Origin: Liriodendron chinense
Lineage: Eukaryota > Streptophyta > Magnoliopsida > Magnoliales > Magnoliaceae
DNA: 64,000 nucleotides
Assembly: GCA_003013855.2 (NCBI GenBank)
Contig: ML058507.1
Span: 4,960,001-5,024,000, forward strand
Reading direction: 5' to 3'
Shown in pieces: positions 1 to 10,600 of the stretch; position 1 is the stretch's first letter, and every line of letters starts with the position of its first letter. The position numbers and the translations under genes are program-made. The notes below the pieces were generated by a model. It was not told the origin of the DNA, did not search any database, and worked only from the letters and a program-made list of their open reading frames with translations.

Positions 1-73
1 TTGGATTGCCTAATTTACACTTTCATTTAGTTTTTTAGACGGTTGCATCTTTAATTGTTTCTGCATTTTGTAG

Positions 74-1172
74 ATCCTAGACCTTGTACCAATCCTCTCT
101 CATCAGTATTTCCAGGAGAAGCTTCCAGTTACTTTGTCAGCTGTTCAGGCATCGATTTTACTCTGCATGGGCTTGCAGAACCAAGATATCACCTATATCG
201 AGGTTAGATTGGAACTCTCATTCATGGAGTAACTGATTAAACTACTTAAATCTTGGCAATAAATCAGGACTCGGTCATTCCTCTAAAGGAATATCTATCA
301 ATGCGAATGCAGAGTGAGCCAGCCATGTTCTAACGTAGTTGAAGTCAATTCGTTTGATCATATATATTGTTGTGGTGGGCTCAAGATCTTTGGTTTCTGG
401 ATTTAACAGGGACAGTTGACGCTCAATTCACAGAAGATAGAAAGGCATCAGATATTGTCCAATTTCATTAAAGTTATGAAAAAGTTCTACCAGTACCTAT
501 ACAGCAATGCAGCCAAGGAGATTGATTCATTGCTACCTCGGCTCAGTGAGGTACGTGAAGAGAGTACCTAAGCGATCCTTTTAAGTTGGAGATCATCTAG
601 GCCTGATCTGGCTAGTAAGCTTAGGCCCTTGATAAGCTTGGTAAAAAAAATTCCTTCTGCCATGGCAGTCTCCAACCTGTCCATGGCAGTGGCTCACTTT
701 TATTACAGTAGCATGCCAATACAGTCTCACCAACGCTCCACCCCCAACCCGCTCCCAACTGATACACGTGCATCCCAAAGGCAAGCAAGCAAACAAGGGT
801 TATGGAATCTCCAACCATCCAATGTTCCACTAAGATCTAAGAGCTTTCTGTTGATCTAGTTTTTAATGAAAACGACAATAGCAAACAACGGTGCTATTGC
901 TTTTTCAGTTTTCTGCCTTAAATTATTTCTGACCAAAATCTGAGTTTTAACAACACTGTAAAATCTTTCAAATTTTCTTTTTCCGTAGGTTATGATGGAA
1001 CCTCACAGCATATCCTTGGATGATGATCTTAATAATGCAGCGAAACAAGTCAAGGTGAGCTTCCCAATTTCGAATCCATCTTGGTTCTCTGTTCATCTGG
1101 TTTTTTTATATTAAAATCATTTTGTCTGTATTGTAGGAGAAAATGGAAAGCGGAGACGGAGCGCATGCCTGA
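74..1172 (+). CDS. NAT10: 3' end of RNA cytidine acetyltransferase (NAT10/Kre33 family), partial
   Basis: Four exon-like blocks separated by GT..AG introns are visible: 74-202, 410-550, 989-1054 and 1137-1172, all joining in phase 0. They encode 43, 47 and 22 residues and then a short tail. Recognisable strings are DLVPILSHQYFQEKLPV, LCMGLQNQDITYIE, FIKVMKKFYQYL and LDDDLNNAAKQVK. They match the region near the C-terminus of the NAT10/Kre33 family, the nucleolar enzymes that put N4-acetylcytidine into 18S rRNA and some tRNAs using acetyl-CoA and ATP. The N-terminal helicase-like and acetyltransferase parts lie upstream of the window. The last exon is odd: after EKMESGDGAHA it meets TGA at 1170-1172, whereas the next frame from the same bases reads KAETERMPE, closer to the family. 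A small insertion may have shortened the C-terminus, or this is a decayed copy. Family identity is strong; intactness is not established. Confidence 0.85.
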
Positions 1173-2640
1173 ATCCAGATTTGCAGATAAGCCCTCTAAT
1201 TCCACAAGTATTTTTATTCATATACAAAAGCCACCTAATATTATCTACTACATAGTAGTAACATACAACCAATATTGGGGCACCATACCATAAGCTACAA
1301 AATATCATGTCCCCTAAACAAGGTATTCTCCATTGATAACATATATATAAATATATATTATAGGTTTTTAATTTCCATTCTCAATCACAAGTACCATTCA
1401 TTATCCAACTAACTATTAACATCGTTTATAAAAATAAAAAATATCCAACCAATCACGCAACATCAATTCAAAGTTTTGAGAACTTACAATTCGCTAAAGC
1501 TTTAGGTCAATCAAAAGGAAGGAATTGGACCTGCACAAATGTGATTGGACCTGATATTAGAAACAGTTACATGAGCTAGAAAATTTGTGCCAAGTTATAC
1601 ACAGTTGCACATTTATTTTATCATGTAATGGGGGCTTTGAAGCTAGCCAACAACTGCATGTTCATCTATAAGGAAATATGTACAATCTTGTCTGATTACA
1701 ATCCTAACTCCTCTAGAAGAAATGTACAAAGAAAGTATGCGAACATTGATCAAGACCCTAAAGTTGGGTTCCAGCAACACAAAGTTGTAACAGCCATCCA
1801 ATCAATTGTTGGGTTCCAGATGCACCAATGTGGCACATAAATGAAATATCCACAAGTAATCACAGATGGACCCCTCTGTGGAGCTGCTTTGGCACAAAAA
1901 TTAGGCCAGTTTACTCATCAGTGGGGCCACGGTGTTCAAAATTAATAGACAGAAAAAAAAAGTTCAACGAGACTCAGTTTCAAGCTTCTTCAGATTAGAT
2001 ACAACAAGACTCAAATCCAGTACAGAATTTTCTGGCTTGTAATGTATAAACAGAAATTAAAAAGAACTGTTAATTAGAAAAGAAGTTCTAATTAAGCCTT
2101 CAAAATGAAGCATCTGTGAGAATCAAACCTTTATAACCTTTGGTGAGAATCCAGCTTGACAATAATCAGAGCATGATAGTGGCAATTATATAGACATGAA
2201 ATCAACACATCAGTTTATTTCCTCTTAACCATGAAAGAACAATGTGATCCCAAAAAGCAAATCTAGCGATAGCAAGTTTCAAGCCGGCAGCTCATAATTC
2301 ATTAATACATAGATAACATCATGTCCCATATGCTGTATCCTCAACCATTCTGATTCACACCAGGCCGTTTGGCTGCAGCCTAATGATTTAATAAAAACTC
2401 AAAGAGGAATGAAATAAAATAATAGTCTCACCTGATGGACAGCTTGGAGTAGACTTGTCTGATTTTTGGGCTTTGGCATCAACATGTGGACCCACATGAT
2501 GGACAACTTGGATTTTGGATCTTGGATCTTGGCATCAGCAAGGCTATGGACCTTCACACCCAATCTATCCACTCTCAAAATTGCATCTTCTATGTGGGTG
2601 ATTGATACCATCTCTTGAAAGGATAGGAAATACTATTCTT
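1173..2640. other. AT-rich non-coding stretch without recognisable gene
   Basis: No convincing exon, transposon terminus or long repeat is seen here. There are short poly-A runs, a small TATATATAAATATATATTATA tract split near 1340-1363, and near 2430-2530 some text of the common dispersed-repeat style, such as GTGGACCCACATGATGG. The open frames in it are short and unlike any family I know. Confidence 0.5.
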
Positions 2641-3933
2641 ATATGTAATGCAATCATTACTTACTGTTCTTACCAACAATATAAAGACAAAATGTAGTCC
2701 CTAAGAAAAAAAAGCAAAACGGAGATACTGCTGAATCCTAAGTCACACTCAGTGGTGGGTATACCGGGTGTAAGACTCCACCAGGATACTAAACTTGGCA
2801 ACTACATTTACTGGAACTAGTGGTGTAATTTCAGATAACTGATTTACCAATTATAAACAGTATATATCATTACACACAAATGTGCATGCACCGGTCAGGT
2901 ACAACGACTCACTTTTCGGCAGTGTACAGCTGTGAGTACATGCTTACCGCCCTCCTTTTATATGAGTACAATCTATCTTAATTTTCGAAGAGAGAGTCAC
3001 TGTACACCGGATGATTTTCGTTCGGGCGAATCTCGATATGTTTAAATACGTTGTCTTTTTTATCTGTAGTGTGTTCGTCGTGCAGTAGCTGTGCGCTCTT
3101 TTTGTACACTTGGAAAACACAAGTGTTCTTCAAAGTTTTCAGGACAACTACCGTATAAGGAACGTTAGATCGAATGCGTGTACCAACATGATTTAGTCTT
3201 CGTTTAGGTATAATTTTCTCTTTAAAAGAATTCATACTAACTACCAAAGAGCTAGTGTCGGTGGCGGAGGATCTTCGGATTTCTTCGTCGTAAACTGCTT
3301 CTCGAGATCCGAGAACAGTGTATATTAGTTAGAGAAATATCGCGTTGCGATAAATAGGAATCATAATTGAAGAATCTAATCTGCGAAGTGAAGACAGATC
3401 AGTACGACTAAAACGTTGTTTAATTTATTACTGAAATTTAAATCTGTAATATTATATTCTAATAAATAAAGTTGAAAGCTTATTCTAAACATTATTTTAT
3501 CACTTTCTAATTAAAGAATCAGATTCCTCAAAACCTCTCTAAAAATTTTAAATGTAAAAGAGGTTATAATAACTCTTTTATAGTGATTCTTAGTTTGTAA
3601 TTTAAAAAATCCGGTTTATTTATTACTAAATTTAAAATCTTTAATAATCGTATTCTACTAAATAAAGTTGAAAGTCTTAAAAAGTGTTATTTTATCACTT
3701 TTTAATCTTTCATGATCTCTCTAAAACTTTTGATATTATAAGAGACTAGTTTTAAAGTACCATTATGGCACTCTGAATGTTTTATGGCCGCCATAAATAG
3801 TCTACAGGTACAGTTCATGGTAAACTGGTGGCGGGGGAGGGGAGGTTAACGTACATTTCTTCGGAGGGACCCTTTCTTTTACTTCGGGAGGAATTGGAAT
3901 CCGAAAACATTGTATTGTGTACTTGTTGTGGAG

Positions 3934-3940
3934 ATATTTT
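3934..3940. promoter_or_regulatory. TATA box of the disrupted root-cap paralogue (readable only as complement)
   Basis: The given bases ATATTTT become TATAAAA when complemented without reversing. This lies 65 bases before the complemented ATG at 4005, a normal plant promoter spacing. It is inferred and depends on the complemented-block interpretation. Confidence 0.5.
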
Positions 3941-4004
3941 GCTCGACATCCTATTCGAGAGGTTGTGTGTTTTTATTTATGGGAAGGGTAGTTAGCAACT
4001 AGAC

Positions 4005-4180
4005 TACCGAAGTTGCAATTACCCGGCTAGTCAACACCTTGAACAACATACACCGAGGAAGAGTACTAGTACTACCTCCCACGTCACCGTACATTGGGTA
4101 TGGGTTTTTCCCGGTTCACGTACTGCTTCGCTATGTTCGTGACGATGTTACACACCGTGTACATCCACGGGCTTCCGCAC
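4005..4180 (+). pseudogene. Exon 1 (5' part) of a root-cap-domain gene copy, complement-encoded and split by the Tat element
   Basis: Complementing the given bases without reversing them gives an ATG at 4005. It is followed by a hydrophobic leader-like start and, after one frame change, a cysteine-spaced stretch (ACNPYPKRAKC, then KHCY, then PEGVC). That layout resembles the N-terminal region of the intact gene at 42267-42051. The reading is interrupted by a frameshift near 4065 and an in-frame stop near 4158. It stops at the element junction, and the rest of the exon resumes after the element at 21716. As given on either strand the block makes no sense. Strand is quoted for the complemented reading. 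I take it as a dead paralogue of the intact gene. Confidence 0.6.
4176..4180. repeat. Left 5-bp target-site duplication of the Tat element (as complement)
   Basis: The given CGCAC complements to GCGTG, identical to the five bases that follow the right LTR at 21716-21720. The match exists only in the complemented reading, which independently supports both the element boundary and the complemented block. Confidence 0.75.
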
Positions 4181-6463
4181 ACAATCTTGATCTTTTAACG
4201 AGTTTGCATTAAAAGACCACAAAACAACAAAACCCCAAGATTTATTATCTTTGTAAGTATCTGTTAGTGTTCGTAAGTGTTTTCATGTGTTCTCTTCTCT
4301 ATAGCGTTCCGCTTAAAATAAGGTCTCTAGCACTCTAGAACATGTAAGGTTCGGCACTAGACCGTGCTCGGGAATTAATGTAGCTTACTAGCTACTGGGA
4401 ACTAATTTTCCGTCTTCTGATCAGTCGCCCCTGATACCAGAATCTTAAACACCAGCATCTCTGGACACAAAACACACCAGCTTCTCTGGACATAAAACAT
4501 ACCAGTACCTCTGAACATAAACATACCAGCATCTCTGGACATAAACAACACAAGACAATACCTGACTAGATAGAAACATGTTCAGTTTACAGATACAGGG
4601 TACAAAACTGGTCTCTAGGCCCGACTCTGACAGTCCCAAAATTAGCTCCCCACACTGAGACCCGGACGCGGGTAGTAAACACTGCCCACTAGCGCCTTTC
4701 TGGCTAGACGTCAACATACATGGACTCGTCGAGTTGGTCGCTTACGGTAAACTTACCCATCCCGTAACTGACAAGAACTTCACAGTCAGAAATTGTTTAA
4801 AGTACATTATCAAATCTTGAGAGAGATATACCAAATAACACAATTGGTATCAGGATAAACGAATCAGGCTTGGACTTAGGCTCAGTGGAATACTATCATG
4901 TACATTACTACTATGTAACCATACTAAGACTTGTGACCGCCATAGAAAGGCTCTTTCAATGAGGCAAGTAGCATAACCTAGTCTAGCTTGAGGTTTCGGA
5001 ACATAGGACGAGTAACCCACAGGGCCTACTCATTAAACTGACGAGGTAACGAAGGCGAATGCTCGAAATACCCAAAATAGGCCCAAACGGGGCCCGAAAA
5101 CATCACAAAATGAAGATTTAAAGGTGTTGAAATGGACGTTCAGAGTGCTGATTTTTATGATCCGCTGGCCTGATTTTACTGATGCGCTAGGGCCAGCGCG
5201 TACAAAAATGATTGTTAAAGTGTTTGATTTTTCTGATCCGATTGGATATTTTTGTGATGCGCTGGGGCCAGTGCGTCAAAAAATGTCTCGTTTTAAGATG
5301 TGTATTTTTCTGACCCGCTGGCCTATTTTTATGATGCGCTGGGCCAGTGCGTCCAAAAATGTCTCGTTTTAAAGATATGTATTTTTCTGACCCGCTGGCC
5401 TATTTTTGTGATGCGCTGGGGCCAGTGCGTCCAGAAATGACTTGTTTCATAAACGACCGTTTTTCCTGATGCGCTGGGCTATTTTTCTAATGCGTCGAGG
5501 GTCAGTGCGTCGATAAAATAAGTTAAGTTTCATTCAACGCATTTTTACGATGCGCCACTATACTTATATAATTTTAGGTTTTCTTCATCCGACCTGCTGT
5601 TGTCGGAAGTGGGATTTTCGGTGGTCGGAAAAGGGTTTTCGGCAGTTGAAAAAGTATTTCGGCGAAGGATTCCGACGGTTTCTCAAAAACCCAAAGGATA
5701 AAAATCTCTCTTCTCTCTGGATCTGTCCAAATGAACCGAAAAGGGGGTTATTTATACTCAAAAATACCGAAAGTCGGCCAATAGGAGTCCGCCACGTGTA
5801 GCGCGTCGAGAAAAGAGGTCGGCGCGTCGAGAAAATCATTCGGCGCGTCGTGAAATGGCTTGGTTTAAATGCTGATTTTAGGGCGCACTGGCTGTCAGTG
5901 CGTCCTGAAATTCCTGAAAAATGCCTGATTTATTGGACGTTCTGAGGGTCAGTGCATCCTGAAATTCCTGAATTTTTGGATACGCTGGATGAATTTCGTG
6001 ATGCGCTGGGGGTAGTGCGTCCTGAAATTCACTTTGTAAAACTGTCTGAATTTCTTGATGCGCTGGATGAATTTTTTGATGCGCTGAGGGTCAGTGCGTC
6101 CTGAAATTCAGTTTGAAGATGACCGAATTTCATGATGCGCTGACCATGGATTTCTTGATGCGCCGACGTACTTATTTGTGATTATCTTGCAAAAATGATG
6201 GTTTGTGGGGCCTGCTTTGTGATGGATGCTGATGCACTGGCTCTATTTCTTCATTGTTGAAGTTACCCTCCCAAATTTGGAGGGTTCTGATTATGAAGAA
6301 TGGTGGGGCCCACCACTAGGTCCACTTTCCATTTTTGGCTAAGTCTGATGTGCATTGTGAATTCTGTTGAATTTGCTGATGCACTGCTCCTAAACCCAGT
6401 GATGGGGCAGATTGTATACTTGTAACCCCTGTTTTAAGGATCCATACTTTTGGGACCCCAACA
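4181..6463 (-). repeat. 3' LTR of the Tat element (left copy), 2283 bp
   Basis: It is directly repeated with 19526-21715. Bases 4181-5056 are present as non-reversed complement and 5057-6463 read normally. It ends in GACCCCAACA. A minus-strand TATAAATA lies at 5749-5756. The 5130-6180 part is dominated by degenerate tandem units of the type GATGCGCTGGGGCCAGTGCG. A short minisatellite (CCAGCATCTCTGGACATAAA type) is at 4451-4555. It is about 93 bp longer than the right copy, mostly from extra tandem units. Confidence 0.92.
5130..6180. repeat. Tandem hairpin-type repeats within the left LTR
   Basis: A motif GATGCGCTGG..CCAGTGCGTC recurs roughly every 50-70 bases, with spacers such as CTGAAATTC or AAAAATGTCTCG. 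Each unit is an imperfect inverted repeat, so the array could form a row of short hairpins. The same array is in the right LTR at 20475-21420 with a different copy number. Related, better palindromes continue into the interior at 6590-7090. Confidence 0.8.
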
Positions 6464-6476
6464 AATGCCCCTCTGA
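6464..6476 (-). promoter_or_regulatory. Polypurine tract of the Tat element
   Basis: On the minus strand the bases just before the 3' LTR read CAGAGGGGCATT, then the LTR start TGTTGGGG. A purine-rich tract in this position primes plus-strand DNA synthesis in LTR retrotransposons. Confidence 0.75.
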
Positions 6477-6532
6477 TGGGATGGGATGGACACGATCGTC
6501 CATTACGGCACATCGGATTTTTCGGGTCCCAT

Positions 6533-6541
6533 TATAAATAG
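6533..6541 (+). promoter_or_regulatory. TATA box for the antisense gene of the Tat element
   Basis: TATAAATAG lies 70 bases inside the left LTR, pointing toward the plus-strand gene that starts at 7626. Plant TATA boxes place transcription starts about 30 bases downstream, giving a leader of roughly 1 kb. That leader would contain the 6590-7090 repeats and a likely leader intron ending at the acceptor TTGTGCAG at 7612-7619. Confidence 0.6.
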
Positions 6542-6589
6542 AAAAGTTCTGGGTCATTTGCGTCATTTCACTTCACATTCTTAGCACTT

Positions 6590-7090
6590 CCGAACTCTCG
6601 CCAGCGGGTCCAAATATCGTCTCCAGCGCGTCGTTTAATTGTCGCGCGTGTCCAACAAATTAAGGTGGGTGACTTTATGGACGCGCTACCTCAGCGCGTC
6701 CTTAAATTGGACTTGCAAATCCGCTTATTTATCTGACGCGCTGGGTCCAGCGCGCACTCACGTTTGGGCGGCATAATAATTTTTATATTTTCATGACGCG
6801 TCAACCACGGCGCGTGCCAGAATCCAGACTTGGGAGGATTCGTGTGAATTTTTGGACGCGCTGAGTCTGGCGCGCACTCGCATATGTGGAAAACCCATTT
6901 TCTCGACGCGCCAGAGCCAGCGTGTACAATATTCCGAAACTTAGGCTATCGGACTGCTTTTCTAGACGCGCCAGAGCCAGCGCATACACCATTCTGAACT
7001 TAGGAGACCGAGCTATTTTTGGACACGTTGAGGCCAATGCGCCTTGTTAAAATCATCTATTTTGGTGATGCGCTGGGCTCAGCGAATTCA
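6590..7090. repeat. GC-rich palindromic repeats in the leader of the antisense gene
   Basis: At least eight units of the form GACGCGCTG..CAGCGCG occur, for example near 6680-6705, 6733-6758, 6853-6880, 6903-6928 and 6963-6990. They are close kin of the LTR units but higher in GC and more perfectly self-complementary. Confidence 0.75.
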
Positions 7091-7625
7091 GTCTGTAAAC
7101 TCAAAACTTGGATTCTGGGCAGAGTTTGTTTGGCTCACCTGATGTACTAGGGTTGGCATGCTTTTAATCAGCAAATCAATGGATATTTTGATCACATGTG
7201 ATGTATTGCGGGCTAGAGCTAATGATGTTTAACTTTGGCCGGTTCCCAAGCACGCTAAGTTTAGCTAGCACCTGTGTTAGTCTCAACGAAATTGTTTACT
7301 TCGCGATATGCTTGATTCGATTTGTCAAGTAATTCAGTCCGGTCTATCATGTTCGCATTTCTGTCTAACAGATTACTTCCCTCGGGTATAAGCGTTGTTA
7401 TCTTAAAGCGTACGGAGCTCAACACTCTCTTCCTTTTGAATTGTTATATGTCTATGTTTTAGAGAAACGTTGGACTCCATACGCTTTGTTTTTCCTGGAT
7501 CGTGCTAGATTGGATGTGATGTTCCTATTCAACTTAAGTTATTTAGAGTTTGTGCATACCTGAATGTATCATTTTCTGGTGCTTGTACCTTATCTGATGT
7601 TTTTCGTGTGCTTGTGCAGATACCC

Positions 7626-10600
7626 ATGGCTGGCGGTTCTTCCAACACTGGTCCTTCAAAAGCTGGTCCCTCAGGTTCTAAAGCAGTCGCTCGTAAGCGT
7701 AAGAGATCCTCGCCTAAGAAAGTGACACGGCCATCCGATCAAAACCCTTAGTGGTTTCATCAGCCCGAAAAATTCAACTTCTACGAGCGCATCCTCACAC
7801 TACCGAAGGATGTTCAACAAAAGATCATTTGTAATAAAGTCCTACTGACCCCTCCAAACGAGGGCACGAAGGAGGAATGGGACGCCTAGTATGCTCCGTT
7901 GCGGGGTTTTCGTACTGATGAAGTCGTCGGATCCGAAGAGGGTGAGGCGAGCCCAGTTGTGCCCATTCAGTCTGTTAAACGCGGTCGCCCGAAGATGACT
8001 GGAAAAAGCGCCAACCAGGTCTATATGGAGAATCAGGCCAAGTCGAAGTCTGATAAAATGTGGGTCTTCTGGTCGTCTGTTAAGTTGGCGGTATCGTCGC
8101 TCATGATCCGTAATCCGTATATGAAACAATATATTCGGTTCCCAAAGAGCTTTCAGCGATATCGCTCTCTCCCGAGTATTGAACCTTCGGACGTATGCCG
8201 GGCCAATTCTTTCTACAACGTCGATTCGTGGACATCTATCCCAGAGACATTTCACAACTGCGTCGTGTCCAAGAACGGTACACTACAGTATGTCCTTGGG
8301 GAGAAGGACATGATATTTTTGGAGCAGAACCACGATCCACATCTACCGTTTCCGACCCATTACTTCGAAACACTGCGTCAGAGATTCCGCCCCTTGTCAG
8401 ATGCAGAGATTTGGCCGACGGGTGGGTTCTTGACCCGTGGTTACTTGAGCCCTCATCCCGGTTATGAGGCTTGGGCCAACCGGATAATTGAGCATCACGA
8501 AGATACCCTCAAACAGGTGGGTCTCCTGAGGGCCATCCAAGCGACATCAAGTTATTTTTATAGGGAGCCGTGCGTCTACAAGGGGTTTCTAAACCATTGG
8601 AGTTCCATCACCAACTCCTTCTATTTACCTTGCGGGGAAATGAGTATCTCCCTTTAGGACCTGTACCGGATAGCAAGTCTCCCAATACACGGCCGAATCT
8701 ATGACGAGTGGACTCCTAGTGATGAGGACCTCTCCAAGAAGAAGAAATGCATGGATGAAGGCTTTTATTCTGAAGCTTTTTACGAATTATTTGCGGAGCT
8801 GCCGCAGTTCTTGGGCTCCAAGGATAAGGTGCCCTTTGAAGATTGGCTGATTTACTTCAGTCATGGTCAGAAGTGAGTTTATTAACTTAAATCGTGCATT
8901 CCATTTCATTCTGTCTTTTTCTTTTACTGATGATCTCTCTTTCCTTTTCAACTTGGATTACGTGTCATATGATGAAGGCCGCAGAGATAAATTGGTCTTG
9001 GAGGCCAAGATGAAGATAAAGTTTCCGCAGCCGAACAATTTATCTCCCACCCGCGAGCTTGCCAAATTTTTAGCCTATTGGCTATGTTGCGTGGCCCTTC
9101 CGAGTTCCAAGCAGGTAGATAATGTGAGGGTCTCCTGTTTCACTGTAGCAGGGAGCCTGGCTAACGGCCATAGCTATGCGTTGGCCCCGGTAGTTTTGTG
9201 CTCTATATATCGGGCCTTTGGGGGTGTCATCAGCAACAAGGGTTCTGCTTCCTTTGGGATAAATTCCTCCTTCTGCGGATGGCACTTCTTCTCGGGTTGG
9301 CTTGGGGTGTATTTCCCTTTGGTGTACGGCATGGAGCTCAAGGATTTGATTCAGAGGGGGTCGGTCCCATTGTATGCTTTCCAGAAGCGGAGGATGAACA
9401 GCGGCAACTTGGCGACTATCGAGGCAAAGATAGCTCGTCATGATGACGTCGACTTCTTCCTTTTCTCTTGCACCAACAGTGAAGACCCGGTTCTGCTGGA
9501 TGATGATGAGAGCCTGGACTCCTACGGGCGTTGTTTTCTGATATCAATCCGCCCGGTCTCACTGCCTTTGAGGGAGGGTGTTGAGTTTTGGAGAGAGCCC
9601 TACTACCCGAACCGATTTGCCCATCAGTTCGGCTATGACCAAGGGGTACCGGAGACACTCGAACCAGTGACAAGAGAGCAACGAGCCTATGACACAGGGC
9701 CGATACACTGGAAATGGATATGGCGACAACTCTTGCTCACCAGATCAGGTTGCTCCTTTATTGTTCTGGGGCACAGAGTACGGATGGATGAGGTGGTGGG
9801 CTCACCAATATTCCTTAATTCAGGACAATCGTCACTTAGCTGATCCAATTTTTGTCTCTCCTCCGATTGTCGACCCTACTCCTACTGACGGCTTGGGTTA
9901 CGTGTCAGAGCCGCTCCATCAATTGGCCACTCCAGGTGTGCAGAAGTTCGTGACCTCTCTGAACGTAATAATAGATCATGAGAAGCCTGAGCATACACTT
10001 GAAGGGTGGATCGCTTATGGCCAGAGGGTCACACTGCAAGAGAATCCAGATTCCCCACTCATTGGTCCCATGACAGAGGGACAGAGGAAGCGTTATGACA
10101 TCGGTGACGATGATGGGGACGAGACTGACGAGGCGGGTGATGCTGGTGAAGAGGAAGATGCTGGTGGTGATGATGGTGGGGATGAGATTTTCAGAGAGGG
10201 TGGAGAGGGTGATGGTGAGGGTGGGGGAGTTGCAGTAGGGACCCTGTTGACTGGCGGTCGGGGAGGTCATGATCAGATCTCGGCTAGTCGGACGAGTCTA
10301 TCCAGACATTCTATTCCCGGAGATAGTGATTCTGAACCGTCTCCTTAGCGTCCTGGTCCTCGAGTGAAGACTGCCCCTCGTGTTCCTATCGTCGACGGAG
10401 GGAAGAAGATCAAGGACATGTGGAAGCTGTATAGGGCAGAAAAAGCACAGAGTCGACTCTCCAAGACTGCCGACAGCGTCCCGATCGACGACATTAGTGG
10501 ACAAAGGGAGGAAGGGGAGCTGAGCTCTCAAGCCGACCTGAGTGGAAATCGTCTCACAGAGGATGGTGAAGACAACGAGCCGATATATGACAGATCTGCT

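Larger units (their letters stand above)
2650..5056. other. Block reading as the non-reversed complement of the true sequence
   Basis: From 4181 to 5056 this block pairs, base for base and in the same direction, with the complement of 19526-20401 at a constant offset of 15345. Only scattered mismatches are seen and there is no net indel. At 5057 the match changes to ordinary identity with 20402 onward, at the same offset. Left of 4181, complementing without reversing gives natural features: a TATA box (3934-3940), an ATG (4005-4007) opening a root-cap-like exon, and text such as GGCCCACATTCTGAGGTGG near 2760-2778 that matches the repeat style of this genome. The left edge lies between about 2611 and 2760, because bases up to about 2600 read naturally as given. 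This is probably an assembly or processing fault. Confidence 0.9.

Noticed and set aside
2978..4717. Open frames within the complemented block (for example 2978-3247 and 4445-4717)
   Set aside because: The bases there are not in their natural form, so frames on either strand as given are meaningless.
2650..5056. Ordinary inversion of the LTR segment
   Set aside because: An inversion would make the block match the reverse complement of the right LTR and would reverse the order of features. Order is kept and only the bases are swapped.
9082..9673. Minus-strand frames opposite the plant-mobile-domain gene
   Set aside because: They are shadows of the plus-strand coding sequence; no recognisable protein.
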